From the NCBI RefSeq assembly GCF_006715085.1, contig NZ_VFMM01000002.1:1488001-1552000 (forward strand): DNA of 64,000 bases, read 5' to 3'. A program made the position numbers and the translations under genes. Positions 17,256 to 26,287 of this stretch are shown here, in pieces. The notes below the pieces were generated by a model. It was not told where the DNA came from and did no database searches. It saw only the letters and a program-made list of their open reading frames with translations. The stretch comes from Kribbella jejuensis. GTDB lineage: Bacteria > Actinomycetota > Actinomycetes > Propionibacteriales > Kribbellaceae. How positions within the stretch are numbered: position 1 is the stretch's first letter; the number at the start of each line of letters is the position of its first letter.

Positions 17256-18238
17256 TTATCCCTGGTCGAGAAGTTCCTCGCTGAGCTTCCACAGCCGCTG
17301 CGCGTTGTCCGGGTCGATCGCGTACGGCAGGACGCCGAACGCGCCCGGAGTAACGGCCAGCACCTCGGTGTCCGGTACGTCGGACGTGTGCACCGTGGCG
17401 ATGTCGACGTCCTCGCAGTACACCCCGCCGTACCCCTCGAGTTTGGGACTGACCGCACACCACACCTGCGTCGCCGCGCCCTGCTCGGCCGTCTTCAGCC
17501 CGCGGGCAGGGTCGATGATCGGCTCGTAGTTCTCGTCCAGGAAGCCACCCGCTCGCAGGATCTCGCGGTCCGCGTTCCGGGCCAGGTGCGTGATGATGCT
17601 GCCCGGGTGCACCGCGAACGCCCTGATGCCGTGCGCCTGCTCGCGCCGGTCCAACTCGACGGCGAACAGCACGTTCGCGGTCTTCGACTGCCCGTACGCC
17701 GAGTACGGCGTGTACTCCCGGCGCTCGAAGTTCGGGTCCTCGAAGTCGACCGCGCTGTAGCGATGGCCACGCGACGACACCGCCACCACCCGTGCGCCCC
17801 CGGCCTTCCGCAACGCCGGCAGCAACCGCGTCGCGAGCTGGAAATGGCCGAGATGGTTCGTCGCGAACTGCGACTCGTACCCGCGGGCGTCCCGGGTCAG
17901 CGGGTTCGCCATGATCCCCGCACTGTTCACCAGGATGTGCAGCGGCTGCCCGCCGGCCAGGAACCGGTCCGCGAGGCGTCGATGCTCACCGGATCGAGCA
18001 GATCCAGGTGCTCGACCGTCACCCCGGCGATGTCGTCCAGCTGCTGGGCCGCCCGCGCGACGTCACGCGCCGGCACGACGACCTCGGCGCCGGCGGCCCG
18101 GAACGCGCGGACCGTCTCCTTGCCCAGCCCGGAGTACCCACCGGTGACGACTGCGACCTTCCCGTGCAGATCGACGCCGTCGAGTACGTCGTACGTCGTG
18201 GAGGCGGCGCTGAATCCGGAACCCATTGGTGTCTGCAT
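17256..18238 (-). pseudogene. short-chain dehydrogenase with a one-base frameshift
   Basis: The N-terminal half (from ATG 18238) has the cofactor motif VAVVTGGYSGLGKETVRAF and runs to VEHLDLLDPVSIDA. It then leaves frame and stops after about 30 bases. The C-terminal half in another frame resumes with ILVNSAGIMANPLTRD and contains the active-site YSAYGQSKTAN. Adding one base near 17974-17976 restores a continuous product of about 327 residues (SIDAFADRFLAGG). Both halves remain well conserved, so the lesion is recent or a sequencing error. It is divergent from the AraC regulator. Confidence 0.85.
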
Positions 18239-18311
18239 GCTTCGACGGTAGGCGGGACCGCCCGGACGCAGAATGCTTGAGAGTGCCGACAACTTGCGCG
18301 ATAGTACGGAT

Positions 18312-19289
18312 ATGACCGATCCGCTCACCGAGACGCTCGCGCTCACCGAGGCACGCTGCCACGTCTCGCGAGGGTTCGAGGCGATCGGCGACTGGGCGCT
18401 GCACTACCCGGCGTCGAACCGGCTCAAGTTCAGCGCCGTGGTCGAGGGCACCTGCTGGATCGACTTCGACGACGAGCTGCCGACCGGCCGGATCGAGCTG
18501 ATGCCGGGGGACATCGTGCTGTTCGACGGCCGGCACGAGTTCGTGAAGGGCAACTCCGACGCCGTACCGATCGGGGACGCGGTCGCCGCGTTCGGCACCA
18601 CCGACGGTCCGATCGCCCGGTTCGGCAGTGGCACCACGACTGGCATCGGACCGCGGGTCGTGGGCGTCGGCGGGCACGTCAGCCTGAACCGCACCGGTGA
18701 GGAACTGCTGATGCGCGCGCTGCCGCCGGTGCTGCATCTGCGGGCCACCGACGACCGGGCCGCGACCTTCCACTGGCTGTTGCACAGGTTGTTGCGCGAG
18801 GCATCGACCGCGGACCTCGGCGCGAGCCTGGCCGCCGCCGACGTCGCGCACCTGCTCTTCCTGGAGGCGTTGCGCGCCTGCCTCGCGGAGGTCGACGCGC
18901 TGCCGGTCGGCTGGCTGCGCGCGATTGCCGACGAGCGGATCGGCCCCGCGCTGCGCCTGATGCACGACCACCCTGGTCGCGCCTGGCAGCTCGAGGAGCT
19001 GGCCCGGGCGGTCGCGATGTCCCGGACGACGTTCGCCGAGCGCTTCCGTTCGGTCGCCGGCGTCCCGCCACTCACGTACCTGCTCAACTGGCGGATGCGC
19101 CTGGCCGAGCGAGCTCTGCGCGACGGCGATCAGCCGATGTCAGCCGTCGCGCACTCGCTCGGCTACACCTCCGACAGTGCGTTCAGCAACGCCTTCAAAC
19201 GCGTCAACGGCATCGCGCCCCGCCGCTATCGCGAGGCGGCGCGGGCGGCTCGTGCGGATGCCGGCGCAGAGGAAGCCGCTACGGCTTAG
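18312..19289 (+). CDS. AraC family transcriptional regulator
   Basis: The 325-residue regulator has an N-terminal cupin sensor (cupin_6 type, LMPGDIVLFDGRHEFV) and two C-terminal helix-turn-helix motifs: WQLEELARAVAMSRTTFAERF and MSAVAHSLGYTSDSAFSNAFKRVNG, ending in IAPRRYR. It probably controls the divergent SDR, an arrangement common for this subgroup. I chose the ATG at 18312; a leftward extension to 18273 would enter the shared promoter region. The end overlaps the convergent PPOX gene by 11 bp. Confidence 0.9.
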   Translation: MTDPLTETLALTEARCHVSRGFEAIGDWALHYPASNRLKFSAVVEGTCWIDFDDELPTGRIELMPGDIVLFDGRHEFVKGNSDAVPIGDAVAAFGTTDGPIARFGSGTTTGIGPRVVGVGGHVSLNRTGEELLMRALPPVLHLRATDDRAATFHWLLHRLLREASTADLGASLAAADVAHLLFLEALRACLAEVDALPVGWLRAIADERIGPALRLMHDHPGRAWQLEELARAVAMSRTTFAERFRSVAGVPPLTYLLNWRMRLAERALRDGDQPMSAVAHSLGYTSDSAFSNAFKRVNGIAPRRYREAARAARADAGAEEAATA

Positions 19290-19695
19290 GCATCCCGTAG
19301 GCGTGGTCGACCGTCATCGAGAGCACCAGGCGCTTGTCCTGGACCATCACCGCGCGGTACTCGTCCCAGTCCGGGTGCTCGCCGGACGCGGTCCGGTAGT
19401 AGTCGACGAGGTCCTCCACCACGACGTCGTGCGGGTCGGCGGCGACCGGGCTGAGTTCGGCCTTGCCCTCGAGTACGACGTACGAGCGGCCGCCCGGGCC
19501 GTCGACGTACAAGCTCGCCCGCGGGTCGCGGCGCAGGTTTCTTGTCTTGGCGCGGTCGTCGGTCAGTGAGACCCTGATGCGATTCCCGTCGTACACATAG
19601 GTGACGTTGGACAGCTGCGGCCTGCCGTCACGCTTGATCGTCACCAGCACCCCGAGCCCGTGCGTACCGATCCGGTCGAGAAGAGTTTCTGTCAT
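19279..19695 (-). CDS. PPOX-class split-barrel protein, probably F420- or flavin-binding
   Basis: This 138-residue split-beta-barrel protein reads LDRIGTHGLGVLVTIKRDGRPQLSNVTYVYDGNRIRVSLTDDRAKTRNLRRDPRASLYVDG. That is the pattern of actinobacterial F420-dependent pyridoxamine-phosphate-oxidase-like proteins. Members reduce small substrates or bind F420, FMN or biliverdin. It lies tail-to-tail with the AraC gene. A second PPOX protein lies at 62192-62575. Confidence 0.87.
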   Translation of the reverse strand: MTETLLDRIGTHGLGVLVTIKRDGRPQLSNVTYVYDGNRIRVSLTDDRAKTRNLRRDPRASLYVDGPGGRSYVVLEGKAELSPVAADPHDVVVEDLVDYYRTASGEHPDWDEYRAVMVQDKRLVLSMTVDHAYGMPKP

Positions 19696-19787
19696 GCGAT
19701 CACCCTATGAATTCAAGCGCTGTTGAAGGCAAGAAACGGACCCCGGTTCGACGGGGTGGGGGTGTTGTGCATAGACTCGCAGGCACT

Positions 19788-19832
19788 ATGCGGCACCAGC
19801 TTCTCCTCCTTCGCTGCCGCGGCGAGGCCTGA
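19788..19832 (+). CDS. leuL: leucine-rich leader peptide for leuA
   Basis: A 14-codon frame encodes MRHQLLLLRCRGEA, with four consecutive Leu codons (CTT CTC CTC CTT, 19800-19811). It ends inside the loop of a strong hairpin, 80 bp before leuA. This is the standard design for ribosome-mediated attenuation sensing charged leucyl-tRNA. No strong Shine-Dalgarno precedes it. Confidence 0.8.
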   Translation: MRHQLLLLRCRGEA

Positions 19833-19860
19833 CAAGGCCGGTTCCCTCGCCGCGGAGTCT
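19817..19860 (+). promoter_or_regulatory. leuA leader attenuator hairpin
   Basis: CCGCGGCGAGG (19817-19827) and CCTCGCCGCGG (19845-19855) form a perfect 11-bp stem. The first arm is inside the leader peptide, directly after its Leu codons. A small inner GGCC/GGCC pairing offers an alternative fold. A ribosome stalled at the Leu codons would cover the first arm. The T-run is poor, so the exact termination mechanism is uncertain. Confidence 0.7.
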
Positions 19861-19912
19861 TGACGTACGCCGGTCGTCCCGCACGACACCCGTACTTCCG
19901 AGGAGAACCCCC

Positions 19913-21631
19913 GTGGCACCGAAGAACCAGCCCAAGCCTGTTCAGCAGCCGTCCGGTATGCCGATCCACCGCTACCGCGCGTTCCCGCCGATCGACCTGC
20001 CGGACCGCACCTGGCCGGCCAAGTCCGTCGACCGCACGCCGCGCTGGCTGTCCACCGACCTCCGCGACGGCAACCAGGCGCTGGTCGAGCCGATGTCGCC
20101 GGCCCGCAAGCGGCGGATGTTCGACCTGCTGGTGAAGATGGGCTACAAGGAGATCGAGGTCGGCTTCCCGAGCGCCAGCCAGTACGACTTCGACTTCGTC
20201 CGGAGCCTGATCGAGGACGACGTGATCCCGGACGACGTGACGATCTCGGTGCTGACCCAGGCCCGCGAGGAGCTGATCGAGCGCACCGTACAGTCGCTGC
20301 AGGGCTCGCCGAAGGCGACCATCCACCTGTACAACGCGACCGCGCCGCTGTTCCGCCGGGTGGTGTTCAACGTCGACAAGGCCGAGTGCCGCGCGATCGC
20401 CGTCCGCGGCACCGAGACCGTGATGAAGTACGCCGACGAGATCCTCGGCGACTGCGAGTTCGGGTACCAGTACAGCCCGGAGATCTTCACCGGGACCGAG
20501 CTGGAGTTCGCGCTCGAGGTGTGCGAGGCGGTCAGCGACGTCTGGCAGCCGGCCGAGGGTCGCGAGATCATCCTGAACCTGCCGGCCACGGTCGAGATGT
20601 GCACCCCGAACGTGTACGCCGACCAGATCGAGTGGTTCGCCCGGAACCTCACCCGCCGCGAGCACAGCGCGATCAGCCTGCACCCGCACAACGACCGCGG
20701 TACGGCGGTGGCCGCCACCGAGCTGGCGCTGATGGCCGGCGCGGACCGGGTCGAGGGCTGCCTGTTCGGCCACGGCGAGCGGACCGGCAACGTCGACCTG
20801 GTGACGCTGGGGATGAACCTGTTCAGCCAGGGCATCGACCCGCAGATCGACTTCTCCGACATCGACGAGATCCGCCGGACGGTCGAGTACTGCACGCAGA
20901 TGCGGGTCCCGGAGCGCCAGCCGTACGCCGGTGACCTGGTCTACACCGCCTTCTCCGGGTCGCACCAGGACGCGATCAAGAAGGGCCTGGAGGCGCTGGA
21001 CAAGCAGGCCGCGGCCGAGGGCCGGCCGGTCAGCGAGATCGCCTGGGAGGCGCCGTACCTGCCGATCGACCCGAAGGACGTCGGCCGGTCGTACGAGGCC
21101 GTGATCCGGGTCAACTCGCAGTCCGGCAAGGGCGGGGTCGCGTACATCATGAAGTCCGAGCACCGGCTCGACCTGCCGCGCCGGCTGCAGATCGAGTTCA
21201 GCCGGGTGATCCAGCAGCACACCGACAACGAGGGCGGCGAGGTCGGGCCGCAGCAGATGTGGGACATCTTCGCGGCCGAGTACCTGGCGCCGGGCAAGCT
21301 GTCGCTGCTGAGCGTGAACTCGACCTCGGGCGAGGGGCAGGGCGACCAGCTCCGGGTTCAGGTCTATGCCAATGGCGTGCCGCACGAGTTGGTTGGTGAG
21401 GGCAACGGCCCGGTGTCGGCGTTCGTGGACGCGCTGCAGCCGCTGAAGTACGACGTCCGCGTGCTGGACTACCACGAGCACGCGCTGTCGGCCGGTGGTG
21501 ACGCGCTGGCCGCTGCGTACGTCGAGTGCGAGGTCGGTGACGAGGTGTTCTGGGGAGTCGGCAGGGACGCCAACATTCTCACTGCGTCCCTGAAGGCCGT
21601 CGTCTCGGCTGTCAATCGCGCCACGCGCTGA
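19913..21631 (+). CDS. leuA: 2-isopropylmalate synthase
   Basis: The 572-residue enzyme condenses acetyl-CoA with 2-oxoisovalerate, the first step of leucine synthesis. It shows the TIM-barrel motif STDLRDGNQALVEPM (catalytic Arg near 51), the metal-binding SLHPHNDRGTA and GHGERTGNVDL. The C-terminal regulatory domain (after about residue 430) would bind leucine. The length is normal for the actinobacterial class. The GTG at 19913 has AGGAGA six bases upstream. Control is probably by the Leu leader plus feedback inhibition. Confidence 0.97.
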   Translation: MAPKNQPKPVQQPSGMPIHRYRAFPPIDLPDRTWPAKSVDRTPRWLSTDLRDGNQALVEPMSPARKRRMFDLLVKMGYKEIEVGFPSASQYDFDFVRSLIEDDVIPDDVTISVLTQAREELIERTVQSLQGSPKATIHLYNATAPLFRRVVFNVDKAECRAIAVRGTETVMKYADEILGDCEFGYQYSPEIFTGTELEFALEVCEAVSDVWQPAEGREIILNLPATVEMCTPNVYADQIEWFARNLTRREHSAISLHPHNDRGTAVAATELALMAGADRVEGCLFGHGERTGNVDLVTLGMNLFSQGIDPQIDFSDIDEIRRTVEYCTQMRVPERQPYAGDLVYTAFSGSHQDAIKKGLEALDKQAAAEGRPVSEIAWEAPYLPIDPKDVGRSYEAVIRVNSQSGKGGVAYIMKSEHRLDLPRRLQIEFSRVIQQHTDNEGGEVGPQQMWDIFAAEYLAPGKLSLLSVNSTSGEGQGDQLRVQVYANGVPHELVGEGNGPVSAFVDALQPLKYDVRVLDYHEHALSAGGDALAAAYVECEVGDEVFWGVGRDANILTASLKAVVSAVNRATR

Positions 21632-21643
21632 TCCACTTCTTCG

Positions 21644-21677
21644 AGTGCCCGTCTCCGTGTCGGAGGCGGGCACTTCC
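21644..21677 (+). terminator. leuA terminator
   Basis: AGTGCCCGTCTCCG (21644-21657) pairs with CGGAGGCGGGCACT (21661-21674) with a single G-T wobble and a three-base loop, followed by TCCTGT. It stands just after the leuA stop. Confidence 0.8.
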
Positions 21678-21708
21678 TGTACGCCCCGGTACCGTTTCGT
21701 CACGGATC

Positions 21709-21744
21709 GCAACGTTGTCTCAACGTTGCCTCAAGTCGTTGACT
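21709..21744 (+). promoter_or_regulatory. CAACGTTG operator repeats and -35 of the ABC operon
   Basis: GCAACGTTG (21709-21717) and CAACGTTGC (21721-21729) form an inverted repeat around TCT. Each half also contains the palindrome CAACGTTG, and a degenerate third copy (CAAGTCGTTG) follows at 21732-21741. A TTGACT that could be a -35 box lies at 21739-21744. Palindromes centred on AACGTT are typical of LacI-family operators. The regulator is not encoded nearby. Confidence 0.5.
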
Positions 21745-21867
21745 CGGGGACCAGAGCTGCGCACACTAGCGTCACTATGCGCAGATCCTTGCAAGACAGT
21801 GTTACTAAGTCCTGCGGATGAGGGCCTGCGCCACCGACTTTCCCTGGTAGTCGCGTGGAGGTGAGCA

Positions 21868-22962
21868 GTGAGCGGTGCGGTCGATACGTCCGCGGCGGAA
21901 CTGATCGAAGGTCCCGCTGTCGAACCGAGACCTTCGGCCGTACGGCGGTTCTTCAACGCCTGGCTGGTGCGAAGACTGTTCAAGGCGGTCTTGACGGTCT
22001 TCATCGTCACGACGGGTACGTTCTTCCTGGTCCGATTGTTGCCCGGTAACCCGGTCGACACCTATATCCAAACGCAGATCGCGCAGACGGGTATCTCCTA
22101 CGAGGCAGCGGCCGCGCAGGCGAAGAACCTGTTCTCGCTGGACCCGAACCAGCCGCTGATCCTGCAGTACCTGCATTACATGGCCAACATGCTGCACGGC
22201 GACTTCGGCAACTCGGTGCTGTCGCCCGGGACCACAGTCGCGCAGGTGATCAAGACCTATCTGCCCTGGACGCTGTTCTCGGTCGGGGTCGCGACGGTGT
22301 TCAGCTTCATCATCGGCATCGTCGCCGGGATGATCATGGCCTACCGCCGCGAGACCTGGATCGACCACCTGCTGACGTCGATCGGCTCGCTGCTGCACGC
22401 GATCCCGAACTACATCCTGGCGATCCTGATCGTGGTCTTCCTGGGCGTGAAGCTGCAGTTCTTCGACCTGACCGCGGCCCGTGGCTCGTACACGCCGGGC
22501 GTGACGCCGTCGTTCAGCTTCAGCTTCCTGAACGACATCTTCTACCACGCGACGCTGCCGATCCTCGCGTACGCGTTGACCACGGTCGGCTCGTGGGCGC
22601 TGGTGATGAAGTCGTCGACGGTGGAGACGCTCGGCGAGGACTACGTGACGGTGGCCCGGGCGCGCGGTCTGTCCGACTCCCGGATCCGGTCCGGGTACGT
22701 CGGGCGCAACGCCGTACTGCCGCTGTTCAGCCAGCTCGCGGTGTCGCTCGGGTTCGTCGTCGGCGGCTCGATCTTCGTGGAGAAGATCTTCGGCTACCAG
22801 GGCATCGGTTTCAGCCTGTACAACGCGGTCAACGGCCGTGACTACGCCGTCCTGCAGGGCATCTTCCTGGTCGTGACGATCTCGGTCGTGGTCGCCAACC
22901 TGCTCGCCGACCTGCTGTACAGCCGGCTGGATCCGCGGATCCGCGTCCAGGGCAAGGGGTGA
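21868..22962 (+). CDS. ABC transporter permease, peptide/oligosaccharide (DppB-like)
   Basis: The 364-residue inner-membrane protein has the DppB/OppB layout: first helix FKAVLTVFIVTTGTFFLVRLLPGNPVD, a long extracytoplasmic region, then about five helices. The ATPase-coupling EAA loop reads YVTVARARGLSDSRIRSGYVGRNAVLPL. The GTG at 21868 has GGAGGTGA upstream. It is the first gene of a six-gene importer operon (to 28150) with short gaps or overlaps. Confidence 0.93.
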   Translation: MSGAVDTSAAELIEGPAVEPRPSAVRRFFNAWLVRRLFKAVLTVFIVTTGTFFLVRLLPGNPVDTYIQTQIAQTGISYEAAAAQAKNLFSLDPNQPLILQYLHYMANMLHGDFGNSVLSPGTTVAQVIKTYLPWTLFSVGVATVFSFIIGIVAGMIMAYRRETWIDHLLTSIGSLLHAIPNYILAILIVVFLGVKLQFFDLTAARGSYTPGVTPSFSFSFLNDIFYHATLPILAYALTTVGSWALVMKSSTVETLGEDYVTVARARGLSDSRIRSGYVGRNAVLPLFSQLAVSLGFVVGGSIFVEKIFGYQGIGFSLYNAVNGRDYAVLQGIFLVVTISVVVANLLADLLYSRLDPRIRVQGKG

Positions 22963-22966
22963 CGAG

Positions 22967-23863
22967 ATGACCGAGGCAACCATCCCCGTCTCCGCGGTCG
23001 GCACCACCGGCGTCTCCCGCTTCGCCGGAATTCTCCGCTCGCTGCGCCGCAGCCCGGCCGGCTTCATCGGGTTCGTGATCGTCACGCTGCTGGTGCTGGT
23101 CACCGCGATCGTGCCGTTCTTCCTCCCGAACGTCGCGCCGAACGTCAAGGAGATCCTGCTCCCGGCCGGTTCGCCCGGGCACCTGCTCGGTACCGACAAC
23201 GAGGGCAAGGACGTCCTGATCCAGATGGTCGGCGGCGGCCGGACGGTGATCTTCGTCGGCTTCTTCGCCGCGGCGATCTCGACCGCGCTGGCGATCGTGC
23301 TCGGGTCGCTGGCCGCCTACCTCGGCGGCTGGGTCGACACGGTCGTGGTCACGCTGGCCGATGTCTTCCTGACCGTCCCGCAGATCGTGCTGCTCGCCGT
23401 GATGGGCGCGTTCTTCAAGCTGGACTCGCCGATCCTGCTGGCGTTGCTGGTCGGCGGCCTGTCCTGGCCGGTGCTGACCCGGGCGGTCCGGGCCCAGGTG
23501 TTCTCGCTGAAGGAGCGCGAGTTCGTCGAGGCGGCGCGGCTGCTCGACCTCGGTACGGTCCGGGTGGTGTTCGTCGAGATCCTGCCGAACATGGCCAGCT
23601 TCATCCTGATGAACTTCATGATCGGCGTCACCAACGCGATCTACCAGCTGGTCGGCCTGTACCTGCTCGGTCTGGCCCCGCTGACCGGCTCGAACTGGGG
23701 CATCATGCTGAACCGCGCCTGGATCGCCGGCGCCATCTTCAACGACGCGAGCCTGGCCTGGATCCTCAGCCCGGTGGTCGCGATCATCCTGCTGCTGCTC
23801 GGACTGGTGATGATGACACGATCCCTCGAAGAGATCCTCAACCCGCGGCTCCGGGACCGGTGA
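22967..23863 (+). CDS. ABC transporter permease (DppC-like)
   Basis: The 298-residue partner permease has an N-terminal helix (GFIGFVIVTLLVLVTAIVPFFLP), the family segment HLLGTDNEGKDVLIQMVGGGRTVIFVGF and the EAA loop FVEAARLLDLGTVRVVFVEILPNM. It pairs with the upstream permease to form the translocation channel. It starts four bases after the upstream stop. Confidence 0.93.
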   Translation: MTEATIPVSAVGTTGVSRFAGILRSLRRSPAGFIGFVIVTLLVLVTAIVPFFLPNVAPNVKEILLPAGSPGHLLGTDNEGKDVLIQMVGGGRTVIFVGFFAAAISTALAIVLGSLAAYLGGWVDTVVVTLADVFLTVPQIVLLAVMGAFFKLDSPILLALLVGGLSWPVLTRAVRAQVFSLKEREFVEAARLLDLGTVRVVFVEILPNMASFILMNFMIGVTNAIYQLVGLYLLGLAPLTGSNWGIMLNRAWIAGAIFNDASLAWILSPVVAIILLLLGLVMMTRSLEEILNPRLRDR

Positions 23864-23870
23864 TCGCGCG

Positions 23871-24953
23871 ATGACGACGACCTCTACGAGTACCCGGGCC
23901 AAGCGTGGCGGCGAGGGCAAGCCGCTGCTGTCGATCCGCGACTTCAAGGTCGAGTACCGGACCGGCTCCGGCTCGGTCGTGCAGGCGGTCCGCGGCGTCG
24001 ACCTCGACCTGTTCCCCGGCGAGAGCCTGGCGCTGGTCGGCGAGAGCGGTTGTGGCAAGACGACGTTCGGCCTCGGCCTGCTCCGGTTGCTGCCGCGGCT
24101 CGGGCACGCCAGCGGCAAGGTCCAGTTCAACCGCGGCGACGGCACCGAGATCGACGTACTGGGACTGGACGGCCGGGACCTGCGCGAGTTCCGCTGGCGG
24201 GACGCGGCGATGGTGTTCCAGGGCGCGATGAACGCGTTCAACCCGGTACTGAAGATCCGCGCGCACATGCACGACACGATGCGCGCGCACACCAAGGCGT
24301 CCAAGCAGGAGATCGAGGACCGCGCCGCCGAGCTGCTCCGGCTGGTCCGGCTGGAGCCGACGCGGGTGATGGACAGCTACCCGCACGAGCTCTCCGGCGG
24401 CATGCGGCAGCGCGTACTGATCGCGATGAGCCTGCTGCTCGAACCCGAAGTGCTGATCCTGGACGAGCCGACCACCGCGCTCGACATCCTCACCCAGCGG
24501 TCCGTCGTCGACGTACTGCACGAGGTCCGCGAGCGGCTCGGGTTCTCGATGATCTTCATCTCGCACGACCTGTCGCTGGCCGCCGAGCTCGCGGACCGGG
24601 TGGCCACCATGTACGCCGGGCGGATCATCGAGACCGGTGGCGTCCGGGACATGTTCTACCGGCCGCGGCACCCGTACACGCTCGGCCTGATCAAGGCGGT
24701 CCCGCCGATCGTCGGCGATCTGCCCGACATGGAGTCGATCCCGGGCGGCCCGCCGAGCCTGGCGGCGCTGCCCGCCGGCTGCAAGTTCAGCCCGCGCTGC
24801 AAGTACGCGACGCCGGAGTGCAAGGAGGCCGACCCGCCGCTGCTTCCGATCACCGACGAGCCGGGCGACGCGCACGAAGCGGCCTGTATCCACTGGAAGG
24901 ACGTGCACCTCGAGCGTGAGGTGCCGAGCGAGAACTTGGGGACGGCATCATGA
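23871..24953 (+). CDS. ABC transporter ATP-binding protein (DppD-like)
   Basis: The 360-residue ATPase has Walker A VGESGCGKTT near residue 58, signature LSGGMRQRVLIAMSL, Walker B LILDEPTTALD and the H-loop FISHDLSLAAEL. It ends with the oligopeptide-type C-terminal extension, in which CKFSPRCKYATPECKE carries three cysteines spaced like those of DppD-type proteins that can hold an Fe-S cluster. It is one of two ATPases of the importer and overlaps the next gene (ATGA). Confidence 0.94.
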   Translation: MTTTSTSTRAKRGGEGKPLLSIRDFKVEYRTGSGSVVQAVRGVDLDLFPGESLALVGESGCGKTTFGLGLLRLLPRLGHASGKVQFNRGDGTEIDVLGLDGRDLREFRWRDAAMVFQGAMNAFNPVLKIRAHMHDTMRAHTKASKQEIEDRAAELLRLVRLEPTRVMDSYPHELSGGMRQRVLIAMSLLLEPEVLILDEPTTALDILTQRSVVDVLHEVRERLGFSMIFISHDLSLAAELADRVATMYAGRIIETGGVRDMFYRPRHPYTLGLIKAVPPIVGDLPDMESIPGGPPSLAALPAGCKFSPRCKYATPECKEADPPLLPITDEPGDAHEAACIHWKDVHLEREVPSENLGTAS

Positions 24954-26020
24954 GCGCGCTCGAGAAGTCTCCGCAGGCCGCTGAGGCCACCGGCCGGACG
25001 TCGCTGATCTCGCTCGACGGGGTGAGCCAGGTGTTCGAGACCAAGGCCGGCCCGATCAAGGCGGTCGACAACATCAACCTGTCGATCAACCCCGGCGAGG
25101 TGCTCTGCCTGGTCGGCGAGAGCGGTTCGGGCAAGACGACCGCGGCCCGGATGGCGGCGGGTCTGGCCCGGCCGACCAGCGGCCACGTCACGTTCGACGG
25201 CACCGACATCTGGTCGATGAAGCGCAACGACTTCACCACGTTCCGGCGCGGCGTGCAGTACGTGCACCAGGACCCGTACGCGTCGCTGAACCCGACCCGG
25301 ACGATCCAGCAGACGATCACCGCGCCGCTGCTCAAGCACGGCGTGGTGAAGAACAAGAAGGAGGCCGCGGAGAAGGCGGCCGAGCTGCTGACCAAGGTCG
25401 ACCTGACGCCGCCGGAGAACTACCTGTCGAAGTTCCCGCACCAGCTGTCCGGTGGCCAGCGGCAACGAGTCTCGGTGGCCCGCGCGCTGACCCTGGACCC
25501 GAAGCTGATCATCGCCGACGAGTCGACCTCGATGCTGGACGTGTCGATCCGGATCAGCGTGCTGGCGATGCTCGGCCGGCTGCGCGACGACCTCGGCGTC
25601 GGGTTCCTGTTCATCACCCACGACCTGGCGATCGCGAAGTACTTCGGCTGGAACGGCAAGACCGCGGTGATGTACCTCGGCCGGATCGTCGAGTTCGGCC
25701 CGACCCCGAAGATCATCAACGCGCCGACGCACCCGTACACCCGGGCGCTGATCGACGCGATCCCGGAGCCGGACCCGGACCTGACCAAGACCAAGGGCCG
25801 CGAATCCCTGCGGAGCCTGGAGATCCCGAGCCTGGCCGACCTGCCGCCCGGGTGCTCGTTCCACCCGCGCTGCCCGTTGTTCGAGGACGGGCTGTGCGAC
25901 GCGAAGGTACCGCAGCTGGTCGAGATCCGGACCGGCCAGTCGGCCGCGTGCCACGTCGTCGCGCGGGACGGCGTACCTGATGACGGCCCGCAGAAACTTC
26001 CCGACGAGCCGGGGAGCTGA
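24950..26020 (+). CDS. ABC transporter ATP-binding protein (DppF-like)
   Basis: The 356-residue ATPase has Walker A VGESGSGKTTAARMAAGL, signature LSGGQRQRVSVARAL, Walker B LIIADESTSMLD and a C-terminal CSFHPRCPLFEDGLC segment. Walker B reads ADES rather than the usual DEP, a change common in this subfamily. The start overlaps the previous gene, and its stop overlaps the start of the small membrane protein (TGATGA), so all are translationally coupled. Confidence 0.94.
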   Translation: MSALEKSPQAAEATGRTSLISLDGVSQVFETKAGPIKAVDNINLSINPGEVLCLVGESGSGKTTAARMAAGLARPTSGHVTFDGTDIWSMKRNDFTTFRRGVQYVHQDPYASLNPTRTIQQTITAPLLKHGVVKNKKEAAEKAAELLTKVDLTPPENYLSKFPHQLSGGQRQRVSVARALTLDPKLIIADESTSMLDVSIRISVLAMLGRLRDDLGVGFLFITHDLAIAKYFGWNGKTAVMYLGRIVEFGPTPKIINAPTHPYTRALIDAIPEPDPDLTKTKGRESLRSLEIPSLADLPPGCSFHPRCPLFEDGLCDAKVPQLVEIRTGQSAACHVVARDGVPDDGPQKLPDEPGS

Positions 26021-26226
26021 TGACACCTCAGATCGGCCGGGCGGCGCTCGGCTGGGCAGCGTTCCTCGTGCTGGCCAGCGGAGTCCTGCTGCTCACCCTG
26101 ACGCCGGGCACCGCGGAGTTCGTCGTCACCTTGTTCACCTTGTGTTTGGGCCTGCTACTGGGCCTGGTGGTCGTCGTCGGGGTGTTGATCACCCGGCGCC
26201 GGGAAAAACGCGAGGGCGGTAGTTAG
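26020..26226 (+). CDS. small two-helix membrane protein in the ABC operon
   Basis: This 68-residue protein has two hydrophobic segments (GWAAFLVLASGVLLLTL and FTLCLGLLLGLVVVVGVLI) and a basic C-terminus (TRRREKREGGS). I do not recognise a family. It sits between the ATPase and binding-protein genes with a one-base overlap upstream, so it may be an accessory subunit of the importer. Confidence 0.75.
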   Translation: MTPQIGRAALGWAAFLVLASGVLLLTLTPGTAEFVVTLFTLCLGLLLGLVVVVGVLITRRREKREGGS

Positions 26227-26287
26227 TCCCACCAGTGAGTAGTACCTGACCCACATGGTCGTGTGGTCAGTCCAGAAAGGACGAAGG

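Noticed and set aside
19700..21712. A 670-codon minus-strand open frame over leuA
   Set aside because: Antisense to leuA; composition is Arg/Val/Asp-rich with no motif. High-GC DNA gives such frames routinely.
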